Source: Shinisaurus crocodilurus
Taxonomy: Eukaryota; Chordata; Lepidosauria; Squamata; Shinisauridae
Length of the DNA stretch: 64,000 bases
Assembly (NCBI GenBank): GCA_021292165.1
Contig: CM037880.1
Span: 22,590,051-22,654,050 of the forward strand
Direction: 5' to 3'
Both the position numbers and the translations under genes were made by a program. The notes beneath the pieces were generated by a model. The model had not been told where the DNA came from. It did no database searches and was given only the letters and a program-made list of their open reading frames with translations. Of the stretch, positions 1-8,993 are shown piece by piece (the stretch's first letter is position 1; each line of letters opens with the position of its first letter).

Positions 1-1385
1 CTTTGATACTGTAGACCGTACAGCTCTCTGGACTATCCTTATGAAAATTGGATGCCCCAATAAATTTGTGAATATCTTGCGACTTCTCCATGACAACATG
101 ACGGCAACGGTTTTGGACAACAACGGCTCTCATGGTGCTCCATTTAAAGTGGGATCAGGTGTTAAACAGGGATGTGTTATCGCCCCAACATTATTTGCCA
201 TTTTCATCGCCATGGTTTTACATCTTGTCAAGGGGAAACTTCCCACTGGTGTGGGAATTATATATCGAACAGATGGAAAGCTTTTTAATCTCAGCAGGCT
301 GAAAGCAAAAAGTAAGGTAATTACAACCTCCGTTGTGGAACTTCAGTATGCTGATGATAATGTGGTCTCCGCACATTCAGAAGATGATCTCCAAACTATC
401 CTAAATGCTTTTGCAGAAGCATACGAAAAACTTGGTCTCTCACTTAACATCAAAAAGACCAAAGTGCTTCATCAGCAAGTGCAAGCTAACCCTTTGGTGA
501 TGCCATCTATCCAGCTTGGCGGGACAATACTGGAAAATGTCGATCATTTTCTCTATCTTGGCAGCTATCTTTCTGTTACAGCTAACATCGACAGTGAAAT
601 CCAGCATCGTTTGAGCTCCGCAAGTGCCGCATTTTCTCGAATGAAACATAGAGTTTTCGAGGATCGGGATATTTGTAAGAAGACCAAAACACTGGTTTAT
701 GAAGCCATTGTATTACCAACTTTATTGTATGCCTGCGAAACATGGACTATCTGTAAACGTCACTTCCACCTCCTTGAAAGGTTTCATCAACGTTGCCTCC
801 GGAAAATCCTGCGAATTACTTGGGAAGATAGACGAACAAATGTCAGTGTACTGGAAGAAGCAAAGACTACTAGCATTGAAAAAATGATCCTTCAACGCCA
901 ACTTCAGTGGACCGGTCATGTTGTTCGAATGCCTGACTGCCGTCTCCCAAAGCAGTTACTTTACTCCCAACTCAAGGATGGAAAGCGGAATATCGGTGGT
1001 CAATATAAGAGGTTTAAAGATGTTCATAAGGCTAATCTAAAAAAATGCAATATAAACATCGAAAGCTGGGAAGCTCTGGCCCATGAACGATCTAAATGGA
1101 GGTTGGCCTTTCACAAAGGTTCCATGGACTTTGAAGAAGCTCGAGTGCAAGGAGAAAGGGAGAAACGTGCTAAGCGAAAAGCACGTCAAATGAATCCTTT
1201 ACAGGACCATCTTCTATCTGGTAACCTGTGTCCTCACTGTGGGAAGCTGTGTGGATCTAGAATTGGCCTCCACAGTCACTTACGGACCCATCGCTAGAGT
1301 CTACACAATCTTCTTTAGAATTTCCTCCTTTTATCCCGGAAGGCAATCTTACTCGGTCACGAGTGATCGCCTGATGATGATGATG
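1..1385 (+). mobile_element. LINE 3' half (Vingi/RTE-like non-LTR retrotransposon)
   Basis: The reading frame is already open at the left edge of the window. It runs to 1297 and is followed by a short 3' UTR ending in a TGA/GAT microsatellite tail at about 1372-1385, as expected for a non-LTR element that ends in a simple repeat. The element continues upstream of the window, so its 5' structure is unknown. Clade assignment (Vingi, RTE or a relative) is my inference from the protein. Confidence 0.75.
2..1297 (+). CDS. Partial LINE reverse transcriptase with C-terminal C2H2 zinc finger
   Basis: This is the C-terminal half of a retrotransposon polyprotein that copies its own RNA at a nicked target (known for non-LTR elements). 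The frame is open from base 2 (FDTVDR, the first catalytic-aspartate motif) through the first ATG at 41. GVKQGCVIAPTLF is the template-grip motif and LQYADDNVV is the catalytic YADD box. After the thumb come conserved LINE-tail motifs (LLYACETWTI, RLPKQLLY) and then a C2H2 finger, CPHCGKLCGSRIGLHSHLRTH, at the extreme C terminus. The endonuclease domain must lie upstream of the window. There are no in-frame stops or frameshifts over about 430 codons, so the copy is fairly young. The tail resembles Vingi/Ingi- and RTE-group elements; the exact clade is uncertain. Confidence 0.8.
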   Translation, partial: FDTVDRTALWTILMKIGCPNKFVNILRLLHDNMTATVLDNNGSHGAPFKVGSGVKQGCVIAPTLFAIFIAMVLHLVKGKLPTGVGIIYRTDGKLFNLSRLKAKSKVITTSVVELQYADDNVVSAHSEDDLQTILNAFAEAYEKLGLSLNIKKTKVLHQQVQANPLVMPSIQLGGTILENVDHFLYLGSYLSVTANIDSEIQHRLSSASAAFSRMKHRVFEDRDICKKTKTLVYEAIVLPTLLYACETWTICKRHFHLLERFHQRCLRKILRITWEDRRTNVSVLEEAKTTSIEKMILQRQLQWTGHVVRMPDCRLPKQLLYSQLKDGKRNIGGQYKRFKDVHKANLKKCNINIESWEALAHERSKWRLAFHKGSMDFEEARVQGEREKRAKRKARQMNPLQDHLLSGNLCPHCGKLCGSRIGLHSHLRTHR

Positions 1386-1482
1386 TGTGGAAGGAAGTCT
1401 TTGCCGACAACCAAAAAAGAGCAATTTTGACATCATCCCTGTACAAAGAGAAGGAAGGAAAAATTTGAATTGATTTAAAATT

Positions 1483-1764
1483 CAGGGGTAGGCAACTTGT
1501 GACCTTCCAGATGTTCTGGCCCCAGATGTTCTGGCCTACAACTTCCATCAGCCCTAGCCAGCATAGCCAATAGTGAGGGATTCCCCCTCCCCAGGGTTAA
1601 CTGATGCTCTGTTTTTTCTTGTATTTACGGTAATTAGATTGTACATCGATCAGAGTGGCTGGATGACTGGCCAGATGGGCGATTAAAAAATAAAATAAAA
1701 TAAATAAATAAATATAAATATTGTAGTCCAAAACTTCTGGAGGCCCACAACTGTTCCACCCTAA
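1483..1764. mobile_element. hAT-type MITE split by an L2 tail
   Basis: The left half starts with the terminal repeat CAGGGGTAGGCAACTTGTG at 1483 and continues in the usual form (tacaacttccatcagccct). The matching right half (tgtagtccaaaacttctgg, then ggcccacaactgttccaccc) appears only after about 1722. Between them lies an L2-type 3' tail. The MITE is therefore older than the L2 insertion. Confidence 0.55.
1593..1720 (+). mobile_element. L2-type LINE 3' tail
   Basis: It contains the window's recurrent L2 end signature (ttgtacatcg, then ggccagatgggcgatt) followed by an AATAAA-rich simple tail. The same end sequence closes the long L2 copy at 19.6 kb, which ties this fragment to that family. 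Confidence 0.65.
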
Positions 1765-2084
1765 AGCATAGCACCTGTGTAAAACTGATTCAAACTGAGT
1801 CTTTTACTGAAGTTTTGGGGAGTTTGGACACTTTTGTTTGTTTTGTCGAGGGCACCGGACAAGCAGATCTTGAGGAACTGGGTTTATGTTTGGCACTGAC
1901 ACAGTTTGGCTTGATCTTTTAGCCACCGTTAAGAGATCCAGGAGAGCACGAGTGGGCCTTGGGTTCATGCCGTGGCCCATCTGCTCTCTCCCATTTCATG
2001 TGGGAGCTCCCTCTTCAACAAGATTTAACATCAGGGTTTGAGCCTGATTAGCTGCCAAAACTGACATTTATGCAGAAAAATGTG

Positions 2085-2160
2085 GCCATCGCCCAGGATG
2101 GCCGGGTGACCGGCCAGATGGGCGATAATAAATATAAGAAATAAATAATAAATAAAAATC
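2085..2160 (+). mobile_element. L2-type LINE 3' tail fragment
   Basis: A short 5'-truncated copy with the same signature (catcgcccaggatggccggg, then gaccggccagatgggcgat) followed by AATAAATA repeats. Confidence 0.65.
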
Positions 2161-2210
2161 ATTTTTACCCCACCTTTCTACTTTCACGGTGCCCAAGGTG
2201 GCTCTTATGG

Positions 2211-2292
2211 AATACATTCATGGAGGATAAGGCTATCAACACTTACTCGTCATGATGGCCATATGAGACCTCCAGTTTCAGAGGCTCTATGA
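2211..2292 (+). mobile_element. CR1-like LINE 3' UTR fragment
   Basis: The phrase attcatggaggataaggcta and the following ctccagtttcagaggc match the better-preserved copies at 24.2, 31.5 and 40.9 kb. This copy is truncated on both sides. Confidence 0.45.
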
Positions 2293-2867
2293 ACCTCAGC
2301 AGCTGGCAGGAAGCACTCTGTTCAGTAAGCTGCTGACCCCTGATTGGTTAATAGCAGTTATCCTTAGCAATATTCTGCTTAGGCTTTTTTTTTTTTTTTT
2401 GGTGATATACCAACCCACCTTTGCCATCACTGCTACTTTATGTTCAACCGTTTTTCCCTCTTCTTGAGTGCAAAGTTGCACATACCACATCAAATTTTAA
2501 AGCACTGGATGATCTAAAGACAGTGCCTTGCACTCAGGAGATCTGAGAGTGGTTCCATGTAGTGCTCGTGTCTTCTGTTTTCAATGCTTACATTATTCCT
2601 TTTAATCTTGAAAGAAGTAGATACTCAAATGGCTGCACTTGATCACTTTAGATTTTGTATAATGTCATATAACATCTTTCCGTGCCAAATTGCTTGAAAG
2701 TGTTGTGTTTTTCTTTACATCAGCTACTGTGCTAACAAGAGGCTCAGCTAACACAAATTTTATTAGGTTTTCCTACAGCTGTGAGAGCAGGCAAATGATA
2801 TTGGATAAAATGCATCAGCTTGGGAGAAAGGTTTCCACAGCATCCCTGTCTCGCTGGCTACGCGACT

Positions 2868-3262
2868 ACTACTCAAGTTTATTTAGTCCACAGACCCTTA
2901 ATAAATAAAAACAAGTATTTAGACAATTGTTAAAAAAAAATGGTATTAAAACGATGAATAATACATTAAAAAACAGTTTTTAGAACAGTTATTGTTAAAA
3001 GAGTTATTAAAACAGTGATTATAAATTATAACAGCAGAGCAATTTGGGTATTCCGTAATAAAATTAATAATATCATCCTCATCATTTTATTATATATTCA
3101 CAGACTATTTAAAACACAGGATGATCTTTAAAATAGAATACATAAATCAAAAGCATACTACCATTTAAAATATTTAAAACCTAAACATATACAGTATGGT
3201 AGAATATTGTCAAGTAGTTGTAACCTCATGAGACTGATGGATGGTCTTACGAATTTTAACAG
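2868..3262. mobile_element. AT-rich insertion with 22-bp flanking direct repeat
   Basis: A 395-bp AT-rich block splits the DIRS recombinase frame. The sequence ctgtctcgctggctacgcgact (2846-2867) is repeated with one mismatch at 3263-3284, directly after the block. A repeat of this length looks like a LINE-style target-site duplication. The block itself has no recognisable protein and its family is unknown. Confidence 0.5.
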
Positions 3263-3265
3263 CTG

Positions 3266-3526
3266 TCTTGCTGGCTACGCGACTGCATCGCTCTGGCCTA
3301 CTCTTCAGCAGGTCTACCAGTGCCTGAGGGCATAGTGGCCCATTCAGTGAGAGGGATGGCCACCTCAGCGGCATTCAGCGCAAGGGCGCCCCTAGATGAA
3401 ATCTGCAGGGCAGCCACCTGGTCTTCGGTTCACACATTTACCAGGCATTATAAAATTAACCAGATGGCCTCAGCAGAGGGCGCCTTTGGGAGGCGCATTC
3501 TGCAGGGAGTCATTCCGTCTCAGTAG
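3266..3526 (+). pseudogene. DIRS tyrosine recombinase C-terminal fragment
   Basis: The frame reads SCWLRDCIALAY, then PEGIVAHSVRGMATSAAFSA, then ICRAATWSSVHTFTRHY. The H-S-x-R box and the terminal HY match the catalytic H-x-x-R and nucleophilic tyrosine of tyrosine recombinases. In DIRS elements this enzyme joins the circular cDNA into the genome (known). Only the last ~85 codons are present. The upstream part (VSTASLSRWLRD, near 2832-2867) is separated by the AT-rich insertion, so the gene is dead. It ends in a stop at 3524-3526. Confidence 0.65.
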
Positions 3527-3720
3527 GAGGGTGGCTGGGAGGGAGGTTTTTCCCGCCCAGGGGTTGGACTGCTTTTTTACATCCCCATATTTGCTGGCCT
3601 CCGACCCTCGAAGGAGAAACGGAAATTCTTTACTTACCGTGAATTTCTGTTCTCCGCTGAGGGGAAGAGGCCAGCTAGGCCCGCCCTGGGCTGGCCTCCT
3701 CCTGGACACGCTCTGAGCAG

Positions 3721-5634
3721 GTGGGAGGGGGGTCTCTCTCTTATTGTTCCCTCAGGCTCGTGACCAATGGACCAGACAGAGTCCCTATTGTGGATAGCAA
3801 GGACGTCTACACCTAACGGTTCATTTGGAAGTGTCAACTGGAGCTTCTGGGGAGGCCCCCCCTCCACCGGAAGCTCAGAACAAGTCTGCCATGCCACTGG
3901 ACCCTCCACTGACATCATGCAGCTCCAGTGTAAGTTGGGTGGCCCATGGTTGCCATGGAGGCCATGAAGTTTTGAGCCACCCCTGACATTGCAGACTCAG
4001 CATGTACGGTATGTGGAAATCCCCAGTACAAGCTGGGGGGACTCTAGCACCACCGCTGGGGCCACCCTCACTAGCTCAGCAAGTGAGACTATTGGGCAAG
4101 TGGGGTGGGCCGTACATTAGCAGAATCCTTATTTTGTCCTGAACACCCACCTTCAGATACGCACACAGAACTGGAAGACTGTGGGATGGGGCACTTGGAC
4201 ATGGTCACAGAATCATGATGGACTACTGCCACTCCACTACTCTACATGTAAAGTTTTTCCCACTGCTGCTGCACAGAGAACCTAGATGGGCAAAGCTGGG
4301 CGAGAGTCACCCCCCTCCCCATCACATCATTCAACCATGTTTCCATGAGAAAAGCCATGGAAACTTTTCTCCATGGCTTTTCCAGGATCAAGCTTGTCCA
4401 GGTTCAAGTCCTGAATGGCTCTTGTTTTTCCATTCACCAACCTGATGTTTAGCAGCAGATACCTAAAACTCAGGGAACTGTCACCAAGGCTGCTTGGACT
4501 AAAACAATATATTTGACATAAACAGTGTATACTGTACTAGTAGATTCCATGTTTCAGGCTGATGTTAAGGGTGGGTCCTGTGTCTGGAAAGGTTAATGGT
4601 CTAGAACAAATTTAATGTGTATCTGCCACAGGGTGAGTGCTGAAATTAATTTTGCATCCTGCATAAGCACAGTTTGCATCGGCAAACTTTGTATCAGTTA
4701 TCAGCTAAAAGAGTGGAGATTTTGACTCATTCAGGAAAAGAGCCAAATGATCAATGCTCTTCCAACATCTGTTTTCCCTCCCTCCCAGGCAAATTGTGAA
4801 ATTTCAAATAGTTGTCCCCCCCTGCTTCATTACACCCCAACTAACTGTGTGAAAAAAGAATTTTGCTTTGAGCTAGGAAGACTTTTCACAGCAATCTGTC
4901 TGGTGTTCTAATGAAAATAATCTTTTATTAAAACCGGTTAGTCGACAGGGGTGCAGTCAATTTGTGTGTGTGTGTGCGTGTGCTATTTTTTAAAAGTTGG
5001 AGGCATCCAGACATGTTTAAAGTTAGCTGTGTAGAGAACACTGTGAAATTTGGTTTGGGCAAGGCAGAAAGTGGGATCACTGCATTTGTTTTTACAGGTT
5101 GTATGCAATCCAGATGCCTCTTTCCATTTTACTGTAATTTTATCCCACTGAGTGTATTTGTATCTGTTTTCAGCACTTCTGTGTCTTCCAGAGTTGAGAA
5201 TACTTAATTTAGAACCCATTGGGGAAAAGAACCCCCTCCCAAAAACATCTTGACTCACTGCAAACACTGAACAGCTGATTCTGAACAGCTGATTCTGAAT
5301 CAAGGAGCCATTCAGACTTTTATTATGCAACTTATCAATGCTTGGAAAGGATTCACTTTACCATTAAACTGCATTTGCAAGTATTATTTCGCCCCTCATA
5401 GTTTTTCTCCTAAGATAATCTCAGTGTTAACTATTTCACTTCTGTAGCATCTGCAGCAGTTCCACTGAATTTAACGATACATGTTTTTCCCATCAACCAC
5501 ATCCTCCCCCATCATCATGTCCGCCCTTGGCCTTGTCCATAATATCTGGTCTGTCTGTAGGTGGCCCAAGTCATAGCTCCACAAAAGATTTGCTAGATAG
5601 CCTTTGCCAGGCTGGTATCTCCTATAACAATTTA
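3721..5634. other. Intronic stretch, no gene seen
   Basis: No convincing exon or structured repeat. It holds a self-complementary ccatggaaacttttctccatgg motif region near 4340-4380, a (TG)n run at 4963-4983, and otherwise ordinary AT-leaning intron. The short open frames here lack any recognisable protein signature. Confidence 0.5.
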
Positions 5635-5743
5635 GGGCACAATCCTTTGGATGTTTAGGCTGAAAAATGTCCCACAACTCCCAGCCAACCATGCTGGGGG
5701 TTGTAGGACGTTTTTCTGTCTAAACATGCAGAGGATTGTGTCC
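5635..5743. mobile_element. Palindromic MITE (GGGCACAATCC family)
   Basis: The ends are inverted copies (gggcacaatcctttggatg and catgcagaggattgtgtcc) and the interior is also foldback (acaactcccagc / gctgggggttgt). The same family recurs at 47887-48011. Confidence 0.6.
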
Positions 5744-7126
5744 TTAGTCCCTCCTTTGGCATGAATAGGATGAACTACCATTTAGCTCCCCACTTCCAGA
5801 ATTGTCCTCCTTCAGCAGAGCTGGGAAGACTTCAGGCTTGCAAGATGCACTTTCTGTTTTTCTTTTTTCTTTTACTAGAACCCTGAGCTCCACCAGTCGG
5901 AGCTAGATGCAATGTAATGGCTTAGAATGACCAAACAAGGGTGCTGCTAAGCACATGTTCAACCCAGGAATTTGTTTTCAGCACTAGACCTGAGCTCAAA
6001 GCCTGGTTGCACAAAACTCCATTCCTGGTCTCCACCCCCACCCCACCTTCACCCCCAGATATTTACATTTCAGCAACCTAATTTAGAAGATTTTTGTTGC
6101 TGCTGTTAAACCATTGGGAGTTAGAAACCCTCGGTGATCTACTGCAAGTCAACCAGAGATCTACCAGTAGTTCCCGATTTACCTTCTGCACACCCCTGCC
6201 CTACAGCGACCATTCCAACTGGGCATTATGTAACTTTGTTTCATAACAGTGTAAAAGAGTTGAATTTGTTTCTTTTAATTTCATTTCCCTTCTTCCCTTT
6301 TCCTTTGGTAAACTGTAAACCACCTTGAGTGTTTTGGCAGCACGGTTGTATATCAGTGTACTAAATAAATGCATACAAACGTTTTAGTGAGATTTGTGAA
6401 CTGCCCAGAGAGCTTCGGCTATTTCTTACCACTCTTTCCCACTGCCTCTGTAGCCTGGTGAAACAACCCATGGTTCTGGGTTCACACATAATGACAACCC
6501 ATGGTTTAAACAACCCAAGAACAAACCATTGGTTCTCTTTCTGGTTTGTTAGTGTGGCTGGGTTTGCACATCACAACAACCCAGAATTCAACAATTGATG
6601 GGTTAAACGAACAGTGGGTTAGCATTATGTGCGAACCAGGTCAGTGGTTTTTACCAGGTTAAAAATGTGGTTTCAGGTGCTAGTTTGATGGGTGCTTTGC
6701 AAACCATGGTGTGTCAGATCATGTTATTTCAGACATCATGAGAAACAGTACTCAGTGTTGAGGGGTGAAAGACATGGGATAGTTTCATTTCAAATTAAGC
6801 CAGCCTCTATTTAGCCTGTGGTTCATTCACCATCTTTATAAACAGGTAAACTACTTGCTAAAAAGCTTGAATTAATATATTCACAGTTTGAAATAATTAG
6901 CCAGTTATCAATCATTATCATGAGAAGATCTGGGTCAAGCATCATTTGAAAATATTACTGGGTCCATCGGTAGGCAAAATAGATTTAAAATCAGTGCAGA
7001 AAATTTCAGATAATGGCCACTCACAGAGATTGATCCTCTCTTTTGAATCCAAAAGGATCCCATCTCTTATGATGGGGCTGAAGCTTAAGCTAGCTCAGTC
7101 AGGTGTAATCCCTAACCGGTATTTTG
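5744..7126. other. Intronic stretch with repeat fragments
   Basis: It contains a LINE-like 3' tail at about 6311-6380 (taaaccaccttgag, ending in taaataaatgc). At about 6470-6655 there is a foldback region built from aacaacccatgg / gttcacacataatg motifs, related to the MITE at 12.5 kb. No gene is seen. Confidence 0.45.
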
Positions 7127-8017
7127 TATTTATTTATTTTATTTATTTATTGTATTATATTTGTTAATCGCCCATCTGGCTGGTTGTGGCGGAGTGACAG
7201 GCAGAAACCCAGGGAGGGGCCAACCTGAACATTCCAGAGGCTCTGATTGGTTGAAGGAGAGCATAGAACCCCAGAGAGTTGGCAGTTAAGGTGAGTCGGT
7301 TGTCAGTTGGGGAGAGAGTGGGTTGGAGTGAGAGAGGGAGTGGAAGGTTAGTAGAGTAGGCAGGGAAAGAGTTCAGACAGGAAATCTAGTAACTAAGTTG
7401 TGAGAAAGCAAACATGAAGGTGTTAGTATAGAACAATTCACAGGAGTCTCCACTTAGGGAGTGAAGGACCTTCTGTCTGACGAAGAAGGAGAAACTCTGG
7501 ACTACTGTGAGGGACAGTTAAGTTCCCTAGTCTGATACTGTAACTTTCAAGTAACCAAGCCAAATTGATACAAAGAGCACTGTATAACATCTGCCTGCCT
7601 TTAACCTGAATCTAAGCAAAGAACAAGTTTGAATTAACTGTTGAAAATCCAAGTTATCTGTGCCTGAGTTGAATATCAGTTTTGAGACTTCGTTAGAACA
7701 ATAAATCAATCTTTTTATTCAAAGTTCTAATTCTCCAGAGTCTGACTGGTGACAGGAAAGTAAGAAGTGAATTAACGGAGGGGCACCCTGCTTCAAGTAA
7801 TCAAATAAAACAAACTGCTCTTAATAAAGACAAACAAACGTGGATGAACAGCTACATATAAGACCTAAGACACATAATCGGCTAATGCGGTTTAAGAAGA
7901 CAGCTTCAAGTCTGAAGTGACCCATACAAGGGGGCACTTGGTGAGAGCGAAGTACACATTGAGGGTGTGGGCTTTGGAGTAAGGGGTCCCGTCCGTTACA
8001 CCGGTCACCCGGCCATT
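7127..8017 (-). mobile_element. Antisense L2 tail interrupted by a solo LTR
   Basis: The left part (tttattgtattatatttgtt, then aatcgcccatctggctggt, ending at 7184) and the right part (ccggtcacccggccat from 8001) are adjacent in intact L2 tails such as 20346-20410. Here they are separated by an 816-bp LTR, so the L2 tail was present before the LTR inserted. Confidence 0.6.
7185..8000 (+). mobile_element. Solo LTR, 816 bp
   Basis: The block begins TGTGGCGGA and ends TCCGTTACA, an imperfect terminal inverted repeat with canonical TG...CA ends. The flanks are ctggt (7180-7184) and ccggt (8001-8005), a 5-bp target duplication with one CpG-type C-to-T difference. A polyadenylation signal AATAAA lies at 7700-7705, followed by a T-rich stretch. 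No internal retroviral sequence is present, so this is a solo LTR left by recombination. A 5-bp duplication fits ERV-L/class III or Gypsy elements. The family is not identified. Confidence 0.7.
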
Positions 8018-8920
8018 TTGTAGATACAGCAATGAAATCCTTGCTACCATTTAGAAAAGGGAACAGTAGGGGAACAACACCTTTGCTTGCTGACTTATTT
8101 AAGAGTAACAGTCAACGAGCTGCTATAAATTACATCAAAACCATTAATGAATGTGGCCTCATATGAAGCATTACATAGCTTCAAAATGGTTACACATATT
8201 CTAATTAGTCCTATTCAGGTGTTCTTATTGTGTATATAGAGAACATGTGAGAGGGAAGAGTGAGGACAAGCATGTGCTTTACATATTTTTCTGGCTTTAA
8301 AACTTGTAGTGGAATGCCAGTCAAGCTGCTAAACATCAGGCTGGATGCACAGCTTTTAGTAATATGGAGTTTCTTACTGGAGAGATGATAATATTCAGGT
8401 TCAGTTTCCCATCCCTTCATGTGTGCAGTTGATTGTTTATGACCAGAAAGTGTTTTTTCCTTAATTGACTCTTGTTTCTTTTCTTTTGTGTCACTGTCTC
8501 TTCCACCTATTCACTGACTAGTTTTATTGCTTTATGTCTTCATTGGTCCCTACAGGCTCTCTTCAGACTCTCATTCAAACGTCCTACGTGATTGATACTT
8601 TGATGTATCACCAATACCTATTTTCATACCACCAATACCTATTCCCACCTTCTGGCCTGCCCTGGGCTAGAGCTGTTTGTGGAGCTGGAAAAGGCAGTTA
8701 CGGAGGCAGGCACTTAAACAGCTTTCTCCTTTCTTCAAGGCCTAAGCATAGGCTTCAGTTATTGGAGGAAGAGTAGGGTGTCTTTTCAAGTGTCTGCTTG
8801 CCTTTCCCAGATCCACAAACAGGTCTGGCCTATGTTAAGCAACTTTTTAATACCAATGTAACTTTGCTCTGTGTAGCATCCAGGGGTGGATTTAGGTCCA
8901 GCAGAAAAGTGGGAGGCCAT
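8018..8920. other. Intronic stretch, nothing recognised
   Basis: Unstructured intron. A short local duplication (caccaatacctattttcata / accaccaatacctattccca) lies near 8609-8646. No exon-like frame was found. Confidence 0.4.
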
Positions 8921-8993
8921 TTATTTATTTATTTATTTCATTTATACCCCGCTCTTCAGCCAGAAAGGCTCTCAGAGCGGCTTACACAAATTA

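Larger units (their letters stand above)
2823..3720 (+). mobile_element. DIRS-like retrotransposon 3' remnant, interrupted
   Basis: Tyrosine-recombinase coding sequence is present on both sides of an AT-rich insertion (2868-3262). Downstream is an inverted repeat at 3613-3655 (ggagaaacggaaattc facing gaatttctgttctcc), like the terminal or internal repeats of DIRS elements. DIRS elements integrate with a tyrosine recombinase instead of an integrase and leave no target duplication (established). The fragment lacks the reverse transcriptase, so the assignment rests on the recombinase end and the terminal palindrome. The exact right limit is uncertain. Confidence 0.6.
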
